Source: an uncultured Roseburia sp. (lineage in GTDB: Bacteria > Bacillota > Clostridia > Lachnospirales > Lachnospiraceae). From it: DNA of 32,541 nucleotides. This document shows, one piece after another, positions 7,901 to 14,083 of the stretch (the first letter of the stretch is position 1; every line of letters begins with the position of its first letter). Position numbers and translations under genes: made by a program. The notes below the pieces were generated by a model. The model was not told the origin of the DNA, did not search any database, and worked only from the letters and a program-made list of their open reading frames with translations. The stretch covers positions 1-32,541 of the forward strand of contig CANPGM010000040.1 in the NCBI GenBank assembly GCA_947573605.1, given 5' to 3'.

Positions 7901-9189
7901 GACGGTCCTTTTACCGAAGCAGCTTTCTCATATTCTGCGTCTCCGATCGACTGAATTTCCGAAACCGTCCTGTTCTCCATCCCATCCGAGAGAATTTGAA
8001 ATAACGCTTTGCTAAAATCCTCCGCTTTTTCCTTTGTATAAACGCCCCCGCAATAGTCAAGCAAAAGCGATAAACCGCCTTTTTCATTATAAACTGCAGT
8101 GAGCGTCATATGATTCTTCATATCTCCCGCCACACTGAAACTTACGTTGTATTTTAAATCCGTTTGATATCGAAACCGGTAGAAGTTAAACACGTATTCG
8201 GAAAGAGCTTCCGATATCATATTTTCGTCACGCAAAGCCGATAAAATGCGGTCATATCCGACTCTTTTATGTGCAGACGCCTCTCTTGCAGCGCGTTCCG
8301 TTTTTTTACATAACTCCAAAAAGGTATCTTCCTGAGTTACGGTAACTCTGACCGGAACCAGAAGCGTATAGCAGCCCAGAATGTCCATCTGTTCCGGCCG
8401 GCGATTTAAACGCGGCATCAAAAACACCGCATCCTTTTTATCGGTAGCCTCTGACAGATAAAGCGCATATGCCGCCGCCAAAATATAAGGAACGGAACAA
8501 TGTTCCCGCTCTGAAAACGACGTTATTTTCTCCATCAGGGCTCCCGGCACGGAAACGACACTTTTACACATATTTGATTCGTCACTCTTTTCCGGAAAAA
8601 CGGACGGCTCAAATTCTGCGTCCGAAAAATACTGTCTCCAGAAATCTTCCTCTACAGCCTCGCCTCTGGCGCTGTCCGCGTCAAAAACAGACTTCTCTAT
8701 TTCTTTTCCGGCGAGTATATCAAGAACTCTCTGGACAAACAGGCTCATACCGTAACCGTCAATAATTAAATGATGAAACCGCACATATAAAAAGACTCCG
8801 CCTCCCAGAAGAGGAATCACTTCCGCTTCATAGAGCCTTCGGTCTATATCCATAGAAAGCCGATCCGATGCGTCCATATATTCGCGGGCCCGGTCGTAAA
8901 ACCGTTCCTCCGTAATACTGCACCCGCTTTTCTTCTTATCCCCGTAAACAAGCGTCCACTCGCTTTTACCGCGGTGTAAAGAGGCGGTAAAAATATCGGC
9001 GCTGTCAAGCGCCGTATCTGCCGCCTCCTTTACTGACATAGAACTTCCTTCCGGCAAATGAAGCTTTAAAGAAATCGTATTTTGCGCGCCGCCCCAGAAG
9101 ACCTGCTCCGTATCTGCAATTGCTTTCTGAGACAGACTTAATCCCTGTTCTTTCATAGCTTCTTTGCGTTTCTGATTTACTGTTCCCAT
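4975..9189 (-). CDS. Single-module NRPS, C-A-T-reductase
   Basis: 1,404 aa. Condensation domain (about 20-430) with H139-H140-xxx-D144-G145 intact. Adenylation domain (about 440-915): phosphate loop 581-591 (YTSGTTGRPKG), GYGPTETT near 724-731, YRTGD near 803, catalytic K912. Carrier domain with phosphopantetheine Ser966 in LGGDS. C-terminal thioester reductase (about 1040-1400) with Rossmann motif GATGYLG (1049-1055) and catalytic Y1206/K1210 plus S1174/T1175. The expected chemistry is activation of one amino acid, acylation or condensation of its amine, and NAD(P)H-dependent release as an aldehyde or alcohol. By simple motif alignment the specificity code is D-I-Y-H-L-A-G-I-G-K; I cannot assign a substrate. 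No thioesterase, second module or phosphopantetheinyl transferase is in the window. Related C-A-T-R enzymes of gut Clostridia are known to make amino aldehydes and pyrazinones. Confidence 0.93.
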   Translation of the reverse strand: MGTVNQKRKEAMKEQGLSLSQKAIADTEQVFWGGAQNTISLKLHLPEGSSMSVKEAADTALDSADIFTASLHRGKSEWTLVYGDKKKSGCSITEERFYDRAREYMDASDRLSMDIDRRLYEAEVIPLLGGGVFLYVRFHHLIIDGYGMSLFVQRVLDILAGKEIEKSVFDADSARGEAVEEDFWRQYFSDAEFEPSVFPEKSDESNMCKSVVSVPGALMEKITSFSEREHCSVPYILAAAYALYLSEATDKKDAVFLMPRLNRRPEQMDILGCYTLLVPVRVTVTQEDTFLELCKKTERAAREASAHKRVGYDRILSALRDENMISEALSEYVFNFYRFRYQTDLKYNVSFSVAGDMKNHMTLTAVYNEKGGLSLLLDYCGGVYTKEKAEDFSKALFQILSDGMENRTVSEIQSIGDAEYEKAASVKGPSFEIGTELTIPSMLKCAAKQYAEKPALYAGNKKLTFQELDELSDRIAGGLIRQGIKSGDYVAFMLKRDERLIPTIFGISKAGAAFIPVDPAYPPDRISYIMENSRAVCLISSSDVRMSNYDSYLEINDLIMQKAEPGLLPVVRQDHPAYMIYTSGTTGRPKGVMLSHKGIANIVHPDNNPFNRDITKNCKGITAIGSVCFDIFLYEIFVPLMNGLFVELGNEKAMMDAGELAEHIMRHGADILHCTPSRITAYLNNPAFTKALLNVGAILSAGEVLPGSLVRRLKDTYQIRIYNGYGPTETTIGATITEANDAQTIGKPIANMGIVLLNRERKPVPYGAVGEICIYGNGVGIGYKDRPKETEDKYIMWNGLRLYRTGDLGFFTEDGRLKYRGRNDRQVKLRGLRIELSEIENVMGEFPNIAACCCMVRKIEKTDHLVGFYTVSDQEKVDAEELKAFMKSRLTSYMVPDVLKELKEMPQTPNGKTDLKALGAESIEYVRVYREANTKKEKRVCKIFGEILGVPQIGLDDNFFELGGDSLSAVTVMLRLEEELGLSENQLEYGDFYKYPTPSLLLEKLYKKEKDVVGFHLKMLDYHGFNEYLAAHTGKSVSRVSLGNVLLTGATGYLGIHLLIELLKRPGICNKIVCLARSKKKNSAERRVKAALFYYAEEDFSQSYGEKWTVMEGDITNPDLFSESCPHKINTIINSAANVAHFSYGTALEEINTDGVRNLIRFAEKENAALCQVSTISVAGMTDGKAEKETFGEGDFYIGQEISNRYIYSKYMAEYEMLRAAVDRGLKIKIMRVGNLQGRIRDGEFQMNLRSNAFTRRLSSYVKIGAVPASVYNGSVNFSPVDETAHNIVSLAATGDEAAAFHVYPPLEVKFADLFEGIRKLGYSIDVLSDQAFQELLQKLRRTEAGREQMEGLFTDETERTRREIVVTQEETNRYIQELSEGWSMITEDYLDKYLSALDGMYLF

Positions 9190-9223
9190 ATTTTTCTCCC
9201 CGCCATTTTACCTGTAGCAGTTT

Positions 9224-9526
9224 TTATTTCTTCTCAATCGTTAAAATCTCGGAAAAACCGGTAACTTCAAAAATTTCCATAATCGTATCGTTTACGTTTG
9301 TAACCTTCATTTTCCCCTGTTTGTTCATTGTTTTCTGTGTTCCCAGCAGAACACGCAGCCCGGCCGATGATAAATAATCCAGTTCTGCCATATCAATCGT
9401 CAATTCCGTAACGCCTTCAATGGAACTGTTTACCGCTGCCTCCAGACTCGGCGCGGTATTGGTATCCAGTCTTCCTTCGAGAGCAAAGCATAATTCGGTT
9501 CCTGTTCCTGTTTTTGTAATTTTCAT
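9224..9526 (-). CDS. RsbV-like STAS anti-anti-sigma factor
   Basis: A 100-aa STAS domain protein of normal length for RsbV/SpoIIAA. The conserved LSSAGLRVLL segment holds the predicted phospho-acceptor serine. Dephosphorylated, it should bind an RsbW-like kinase; the RsbU-like phosphatase would reset it. The start at 9526 is chosen because AAAGGGAG lies just upstream; an in-frame start 17 codons earlier lacks that signal. It sits 34 bp before the NRPS and 87 bp after the MATE fusion, so its candidate partners are encoded on both sides of it. Confidence 0.9.
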   Translation of the reverse strand: MKITKTGTGTELCFALEGRLDTNTAPSLEAAVNSSIEGVTELTIDMAELDYLSSAGLRVLLGTQKTMNKQGKMKVTNVNDTIMEIFEVTGFSEILTIEKK

Positions 9527-9578
9527 ATTTTTCTCCCTTTCTGCGCTGCTTTTTTGTGCATAACGAGTTTGTGGCAAG

Positions 9579-9600
9579 TCATTTCCGGCTTTGCAGCGGC
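9579..9600 (-). repeat. Short palindromic leader motif, copy 1
   Basis: The plus-strand sequence TCATTTCCGGCTTTGCAGC resembles TCATTCTGCCGCTTTGCAGC at 13789-13808 and the version at 19452-19469. It lies in the gap between the MATE fusion and the STAS gene and could form a small hairpin in the mRNA. Confidence 0.3.
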
Positions 9601-9613
9601 CTCTTTTTTATTT

Positions 9614-11386
9614 TTAGATTGTGATCATTAAATTGTTCATACTCATGGTATTTGCATAGGAAACATCTTTTGAAAGACCAAGTACCATGCGAATCCCTAC
9701 ATTCTCTTCGGGATGCTCCCTGTCAAGCTCCCAGCTTTCCACTTTTTCCTTTAAATCGAATCTCCGGCAGTCGTCCCTCAGCCTCAGAAGAATTTCGTCT
9801 TCTTTTATTATTACGCGTATATCAATACTGTGCCTTTTGCCGTCGCTAAAACCGTATTGTACGGTATTCCCGGCCATTTCCTCAATACAAAGAGACAGCA
9901 GACAGGTTCTGCGGTCGTCCACTCCGTGTTTTTTGCAAAAATCGCCGACCCGTTCGGACAGTCCGATTACTTCCTCCATACTATGTACGGAAATCGAAAT
10001 GCCGTCCTCTTCCGGTATACAAAAATCATCCGGCAGAAACAGCATTTTATCTATTCCTTTCGCCTTTGTATTTTTACGGAAGAACGCGCAGCATAAGAAA
10101 ATCACAAGCAAAAGCAGCTGCCCGGCCGGAAACGCGGCCCAAACTCCGTCAAGACCGAACAAATGTGAAAGAGACACTACGCACGTAATAACACAAACCA
10201 GCTCGCTGCCGATATTAAACAGATACGCGCCCTTTTGATTGCCGATTGCCTGTAAATAGCTTCCTATAATCATATTCAGCGCTGCGAGCGGCAGCGACAA
10301 GGCATACCATCGAATCGCATCGACGGCCATTACACGCACAACCGCATCATCCGGCAGGTAAAGCTGCGCCGCAAGCGGGGCGGCGGCAAAGACAAGCACC
10401 GCAAGCGCGCCGATTCCAAGCACCGCATAGCGAGCGGCAATCTGCAGCAGATGTCTCAGTTCGTTCATATCCTGTTCTCCCGCAAAAATTCCCGCGATCA
10501 AAAGTACTGCGCCGCCGATTCCACATGCGGGCGCGCCTACAAAAAATTTGATATTGTTCTGAATGGACATAGCCGTCATACCGGCCGTCGCTGCAATCGA
10601 GAGTACGACAGCATTTGTAAAAACAGGTCCCAGCGCCCGGCAGAACATGCTGATGCCCCGCGGCAGTCCGCCCGTAATAATCGGAAGCGTTCGTTTCCAG
10701 TCGTCCTTTTTTAATGAAAAGCGAAACATCCGGTCTTTTTTTACAAAGTGCGTCAGCAGCACCGCAAGCGCAGCGATATAACTGACGGTAGTGCCAAGAC
10801 CGATACCGACAAGTCCCAAATCAAGTACTGCCACGAAAAACAGATTTGCAAGAATATCGGTTACGGCAACAACTGCGCTCGCCAGATTCGCGCGCCGGGA
10901 GTCCCCGTCCAGCTGCACGATCGGAGCCAGAATCACAACGAGGACATTTGCCGGCGTACCCAGAAAAAGACCGATAAGATAACTTTTCGTATAAGGCAGC
11001 AGCCCCGCGGAGGCGCCGCGCGCGCCTAAAAGCGTGCTGAAAGGACCTGCGAAAAGAATACCCAGTATTGTTAAGATCCCGGAAAACAGCAGGCCCAGTA
11101 CGCAGGTAAGAGAAAAAATTCCTTTTGCTTCCTCCATTCTTCCGCTTCCGACGCTCCTTGCGCACATTGTCTGGCAGCTTACCATCAATATTCCGCTCAC
11201 AATTGCGACAATACTGAAATAAGGCGCCGCAATTCCATATGCCGCCATCTCTGTCGAACCCAGAAAACGGCTGGTAATCAGACCGTCGACGACACAGGAT
11301 ACCGCATTTGCCAACTCTACCATAGTCATAACCGTCATTGTACCTATAAACTGTTTTTTCGTAATGGAAGTATATTTTTCCCGCAC
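9614..11386 (-). CDS. MATE transporter fused to RsbW-like ATPase
   Basis: 590 aa. Residues 1-440 form a MATE-family multidrug/metabolite exporter with about 12 TM helices in two similar halves. Residues about 460-590 form a cytoplasmic HATPase_c_2 domain like RsbW: N box E502-E503..N507, a weak G1 box (RDD at 537-539, without the usual Gly) and a G2-like ENVGIRMV near 561-568. A typical MATE protein is about 450 aa, so the tail is an added domain. The start is GTG with GAGAGGG 8 bases upstream. It begins 38 bp after dgt and leads into the STAS gene. The inferred role is export of the NRPS product, gated or reported through STAS binding; kinase activity is uncertain because of the G1 change. 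Confidence 0.88.
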   Translation of the reverse strand: MREKYTSITKKQFIGTMTVMTMVELANAVSCVVDGLITSRFLGSTEMAAYGIAAPYFSIVAIVSGILMVSCQTMCARSVGSGRMEEAKGIFSLTCVLGLLFSGILTILGILFAGPFSTLLGARGASAGLLPYTKSYLIGLFLGTPANVLVVILAPIVQLDGDSRRANLASAVVAVTDILANLFFVAVLDLGLVGIGLGTTVSYIAALAVLLTHFVKKDRMFRFSLKKDDWKRTLPIITGGLPRGISMFCRALGPVFTNAVVLSIAATAGMTAMSIQNNIKFFVGAPACGIGGAVLLIAGIFAGEQDMNELRHLLQIAARYAVLGIGALAVLVFAAAPLAAQLYLPDDAVVRVMAVDAIRWYALSLPLAALNMIIGSYLQAIGNQKGAYLFNIGSELVCVITCVVSLSHLFGLDGVWAAFPAGQLLLLVIFLCCAFFRKNTKAKGIDKMLFLPDDFCIPEEDGISISVHSMEEVIGLSERVGDFCKKHGVDDRRTCLLSLCIEEMAGNTVQYGFSDGKRHSIDIRVIIKEDEILLRLRDDCRRFDLKEKVESWELDREHPEENVGIRMVLGLSKDVSYANTMSMNNLMITI

Positions 11387-11424
11387 CTTATTTTCCCTCT
11401 CTTCTGTTTCATGCTCTGTGCCGC

Positions 11425-12888
11425 TTAAAATCCTTCTAACACCTGGTATGTCTCTTTTGCTTCCGTATCGGTCATGCCGCTGATATAATCTACGACCATA
11501 AGCAGCCGAAGATACAAATCATAGGCTGTATCGCCCGTACGCGCCGCCAGGTAGTCGTCCTGATACTTCTGCGGTATGAACTCGAGATATTTTTGCGTAA
11601 CCAGATTCATGGAACAATTTCCCTGTCCGGCCTCCCAGCAAAGCGCGGCCGGAACGAACTGATCCAGAAGCGACCGGATGATCTTTTGCCCCGATAACTC
11701 CTGTTTCAACAGTTCCCTGTAGGGATACGTGTACTTTTTCATAATTCCTTTCAGAATATCAGCCGTAAAAACATACCATCCGTCCGCTAACAATTCCTGC
11801 TGAAACTCTCCGTTCATAATTTTTTCGTAGTTTCTGAAAAAAGAGTAGGCTGCCGCATAAATCAGCCAGTTTTTTACATATTCCAACCAGCCGGAATACG
11901 CATACTTTTTGTCTTTTTCGTCTTCCGCTCCTATGAAACGCTTTTTCAAATTGTTTAGAATCTCCATCGTCGCCATCTGCTGCAGCTCATGAAATTCGTC
12001 CCCGTCGTCCGGTATTTTCGCAATCTCCGTTTCAAAATATGAAACGACGGTATCTATGGAAAAAAGATTCATTCGGAGGGAATCCTCCAAATCCGAAATC
12101 ATATAGGCAATATCGTCCGCCGCCTCAAGCAGCCAGGTAAGCGGATAACGTGACATTCCTTCCACTCCGGCGTTGCTTCTGACTTCTTCAAACTTCTCTT
12201 TATCCGCCAGAAAATATCCCCACTTATGCACCCGGATATCGCTGCTTTTACTATTGCTATGAAGGGAAGCGACCGGGTATTTAATCAGTGTATTGATCGT
12301 CGCGCAGGAAATATTCATTTCCCGGTACTTCGGAAGCCTGGCCGCGCGAAAAAGAATCCGAAGCGCTTCGGCGTTCCCTTCAAACTGTGTCAGGTCCCGC
12401 TTCATCTGCTCGTTCAATAGTTCTCCAACCGGCTTTCCCTGAAAAGCAAACGCTGCATCCGCAAAAGCATTCTGAAACCAGCTTCCGATTGACGCCTCTC
12501 CGAAATGTCCGAAAGGCGGATTTCCGATATCGTGCAGCAGTCCCGCGCAGGATAAAATCGTAGAAAAATTCCGGGCATAGCGTTCGGTATTTTCCCCAAA
12601 ATCCACCGCGTATTCTTCGCCCTTTTTGTTGCATGCAATCATTGCTCCGAGCTGTTTGCAGATGGACGACACCTCCAGAGAATGGGTCAGCCTTGTTCGG
12701 ACATGCCCTCCCCGGACAAGCGGAAAAAGCTGCGTCTTATCCTGCAGATTACGAAACAGCCTGCTGTTTATAATTTCTATGTAATCTCTTTCAAAGGCAT
12801 CGACCGGATATGCTTTCCATGACGCAGGTCCGTCTTCACGCGGTATCTGCATTTCTTTTGAAAGTAAACTTTCCCATTCCATCTTCAT
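11425..12888 (-). CDS. dgt: Deoxyguanosinetriphosphate triphosphohydrolase-like HD protein
   Basis: A 487-aa HD-domain protein of the dGTPase (Dgt) family, which hydrolyses dNTPs to deoxynucleosides and triphosphate. The metal-binding residues are visible: H69 in RTRLTHSLEV, H119-D120 in LLHDIGNPPFGHFGE, and a later Asp in EAADDIAY. The start at 12888 is chosen because AGGAGG lies 6 bases upstream; an earlier in-frame start would overlap the VOC gene. It is 25 bp after the VOC gene and 38 bp before the MATE fusion, so it may be co-transcribed with the NRPS set. Substrate preference among dNTPs cannot be told. Confidence 0.88.
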   Translation of the reverse strand: MKMEWESLLSKEMQIPREDGPASWKAYPVDAFERDYIEIINSRLFRNLQDKTQLFPLVRGGHVRTRLTHSLEVSSICKQLGAMIACNKKGEEYAVDFGENTERYARNFSTILSCAGLLHDIGNPPFGHFGEASIGSWFQNAFADAAFAFQGKPVGELLNEQMKRDLTQFEGNAEALRILFRAARLPKYREMNISCATINTLIKYPVASLHSNSKSSDIRVHKWGYFLADKEKFEEVRSNAGVEGMSRYPLTWLLEAADDIAYMISDLEDSLRMNLFSIDTVVSYFETEIAKIPDDGDEFHELQQMATMEILNNLKKRFIGAEDEKDKKYAYSGWLEYVKNWLIYAAAYSFFRNYEKIMNGEFQQELLADGWYVFTADILKGIMKKYTYPYRELLKQELSGQKIIRSLLDQFVPAALCWEAGQGNCSMNLVTQKYLEFIPQKYQDDYLAARTGDTAYDLYLRLLMVVDYISGMTDTEAKETYQVLEGF

Positions 12889-12913
12889 TTCCGGCCTCCT
12901 CTCCTTTTTCGGC

Positions 12914-13495
12914 TCAGTCTCCGATATCCGTATGTCCCTGCTCAAATTCCCACTGCAGACCATACTTATCAATAAAGTAAAAATATTTTGTATTTCCTAA
13001 GATATCAGCCGCGTTTTGTTTGGACGCCGCATCGTTTTCCTTTTCCGGATCAAAGAAGCGGAACTCAGACGGATCCGTTTTACTGATCTGAAAGACTTTG
13101 TAATCATCCGTTGTATTAATCAGCGTTACATCCGGCTGCGCTTTTATATAGTTAAATGCTTCTTCTATATTGACTACTTTCAGCGCAACATGCCTTGCTC
13201 CGCTGATATCGTTTGCTTTAAAAATCACCGGCTCCTGTCTTCCCTTCGGCGAATGATAACACATCAGTTCAATCGTGAACTTCGTTCCCGGCACATCCAT
13301 AAAGCCGATAGAGACCTCCGCCTCCTCCGCCTCTTTTATAAATCCGCCCGCCCGAAAAAATCCGGGATTCTTCCAATGCGGAATATACTGATTCGGAACA
13401 GCTCCTAAAATTCTTTCATAATAGTGAAACGCTTCCTCCACATCATTTACAAATATACAAACATGAGATAAGCCCGTATATACTGGTTTTTCCAT
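12914..13495 (-). CDS. VOC/glyoxalase-family protein
   Basis: A 193-aa protein of the vicinal oxygen chelate superfamily. The N-terminal half begins with the usual LSHVCIFVNDVEEAFHYYER strand-helix. A second module includes ARHVALKVVNIEEAFNYI and ends with DKYGLQWEFEQG, giving candidate metal ligands His and Glu. The family includes lyases, dioxygenases and resistance proteins, and the reaction cannot be assigned. A GGAAAGG-rich RBS precedes the ATG by about 8 bases. It is probably co-transcribed with dgt. Confidence 0.75.
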   Translation of the reverse strand: MEKPVYTGLSHVCIFVNDVEEAFHYYERILGAVPNQYIPHWKNPGFFRAGGFIKEAEEAEVSIGFMDVPGTKFTIELMCYHSPKGRQEPVIFKANDISGARHVALKVVNIEEAFNYIKAQPDVTLINTTDDYKVFQISKTDPSEFRFFDPEKENDAASKQNAADILGNTKYFYFIDKYGLQWEFEQGHTDIGD

Positions 13496-13520
13496 TCTGA
13501 TAACCCTTTCCTTTCCGTAA

Positions 13521-13542
13521 CCTGCGGTATTATGACCGCAGG
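13521..13542 (-). terminator. Hairpin between Cys-rich gene and VOC gene
   Basis: CCTGCGGT (13521-13528) pairs perfectly with ACCGCAGG (13535-13542) around a 6-base loop, 40 bases after the Cys-rich gene. No T-tract follows on the minus strand, so it may be a processing or attenuation hairpin and not a true terminator. Confidence 0.4.
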
Positions 13543-13581
13543 CACAAATTCGCTATTTTACAGTTATGATTCGCAGGATTT

Positions 13582-13779
13582 TTAAATGATTCCCTTGTCG
13601 CGGCATAATGCCTCTATGCTTCTGTCATATGTAGCTTCCGCCTCTTTGGAAAAAAAGCAGCCCGGCACCCCTTCGTCATGGTCTCTGTGATGCGCTACAC
13701 ATTCACAGCATTTTCCGTGTCTCGGACAGTCATAGGTACATGGGCAAGGTCTTTTGTTGTCGCAATTTGTCATCGTCAT
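13582..13779 (-). CDS. Small Cys-rich protein, DUF6485-like
   Basis: 65 aa with seven cysteines, six of them in the first 27 residues (C6, C12, C14, C18, C24, C25, C27), then H29-H30 and a GCFF motif with the last cysteine. The pattern C-x-C-x(3)-C..CCEC..HHR..G.PGCFF resembles the DUF6485 family of small proteins in Clostridia; metal binding is likely but its role is unknown. GAGAGGAG lies immediately upstream of the first ATG. A second ATG two codons on has better spacing (about 9 bases) and may be the true start. It has a long structured leader. Confidence 0.7.
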   Translation of the reverse strand: MTMTNCDNKRPCPCTYDCPRHGKCCECVAHHRDHDEGVPGCFFSKEAEATYDRSIEALCRDKGII

Positions 13780-13783
13780 CTTC

Positions 13784-13808
13784 TCCTCTCATTCTGCCGC
13801 TTTGCAGC
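13784..13808 (-). repeat. Short palindromic leader motif, copy 2
   Basis: The 18-mer TCCTCTCATTCTGCCGCT (plus strand, 13784-13801) is identical to 19447-19464. With a 2-base gap the match continues through GCAGC. In both places it sits directly over the ribosome binding site of a minus-strand gene. Confidence 0.4.
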
Positions 13809-13873
13809 ACTTTCATCAGAAAGAGCTTTGCGCGTCGGCGCAAAGTTCAGGTTGAAGCGTTTTTATTCAACCT
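13809..13873 (-). other. Structured leader of the Cys-rich gene
   Basis: Two perfect hairpins stand in tandem: CTTTGCGC/GCGCAAAG (13826-13833 with 13838-13845, loop 4) and AGGTTGAA/TTCAACCT (13849-13856 with 13866-13873, loop 9). A smaller CTTTC/GAAAG pair follows at about 13810-13824. Neither strand has a T-tract after them, so on the minus strand they look more like a folded 5' UTR than a terminator. No known riboswitch class was recognised. Confidence 0.4.
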
Positions 13874-14005
13874 TTATTTCTAAATCCAAGTGTGTATTTT
13901 TTGCAGTTATCCTATGATAACAGAAAAAAATCTCACTTAGAGCCATTCGGCACAATTGGCATTTTTTCCGGTATAATTTGCATATGCATTTCAGAAAGAA
14001 AATAC

Positions 14006-14033
14006 TTGCGCTTTCTTGTAGATGTGTTAGAAT
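14006..14033 (+). promoter_or_regulatory. Probable typA promoter
   Basis: TTGCGC (14006-14011) and TAGAAT (14028-14033) are separated by 16 bases, about 50 bases before the start codon. A separate TATAAT at 13972-13977 has no good -35 partner. Confidence 0.45.
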
Positions 14034-14083
14034 ATGGGTTTGGGTAAATGTACTTATAAACGCGGAATGAAAGGAAAAGAACT

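Noticed and set aside
13820-13875. Tandem hairpins as a typA or Cys-rich gene terminator
   Set aside because: They lie upstream of both genes and no T-tract follows on either strand.
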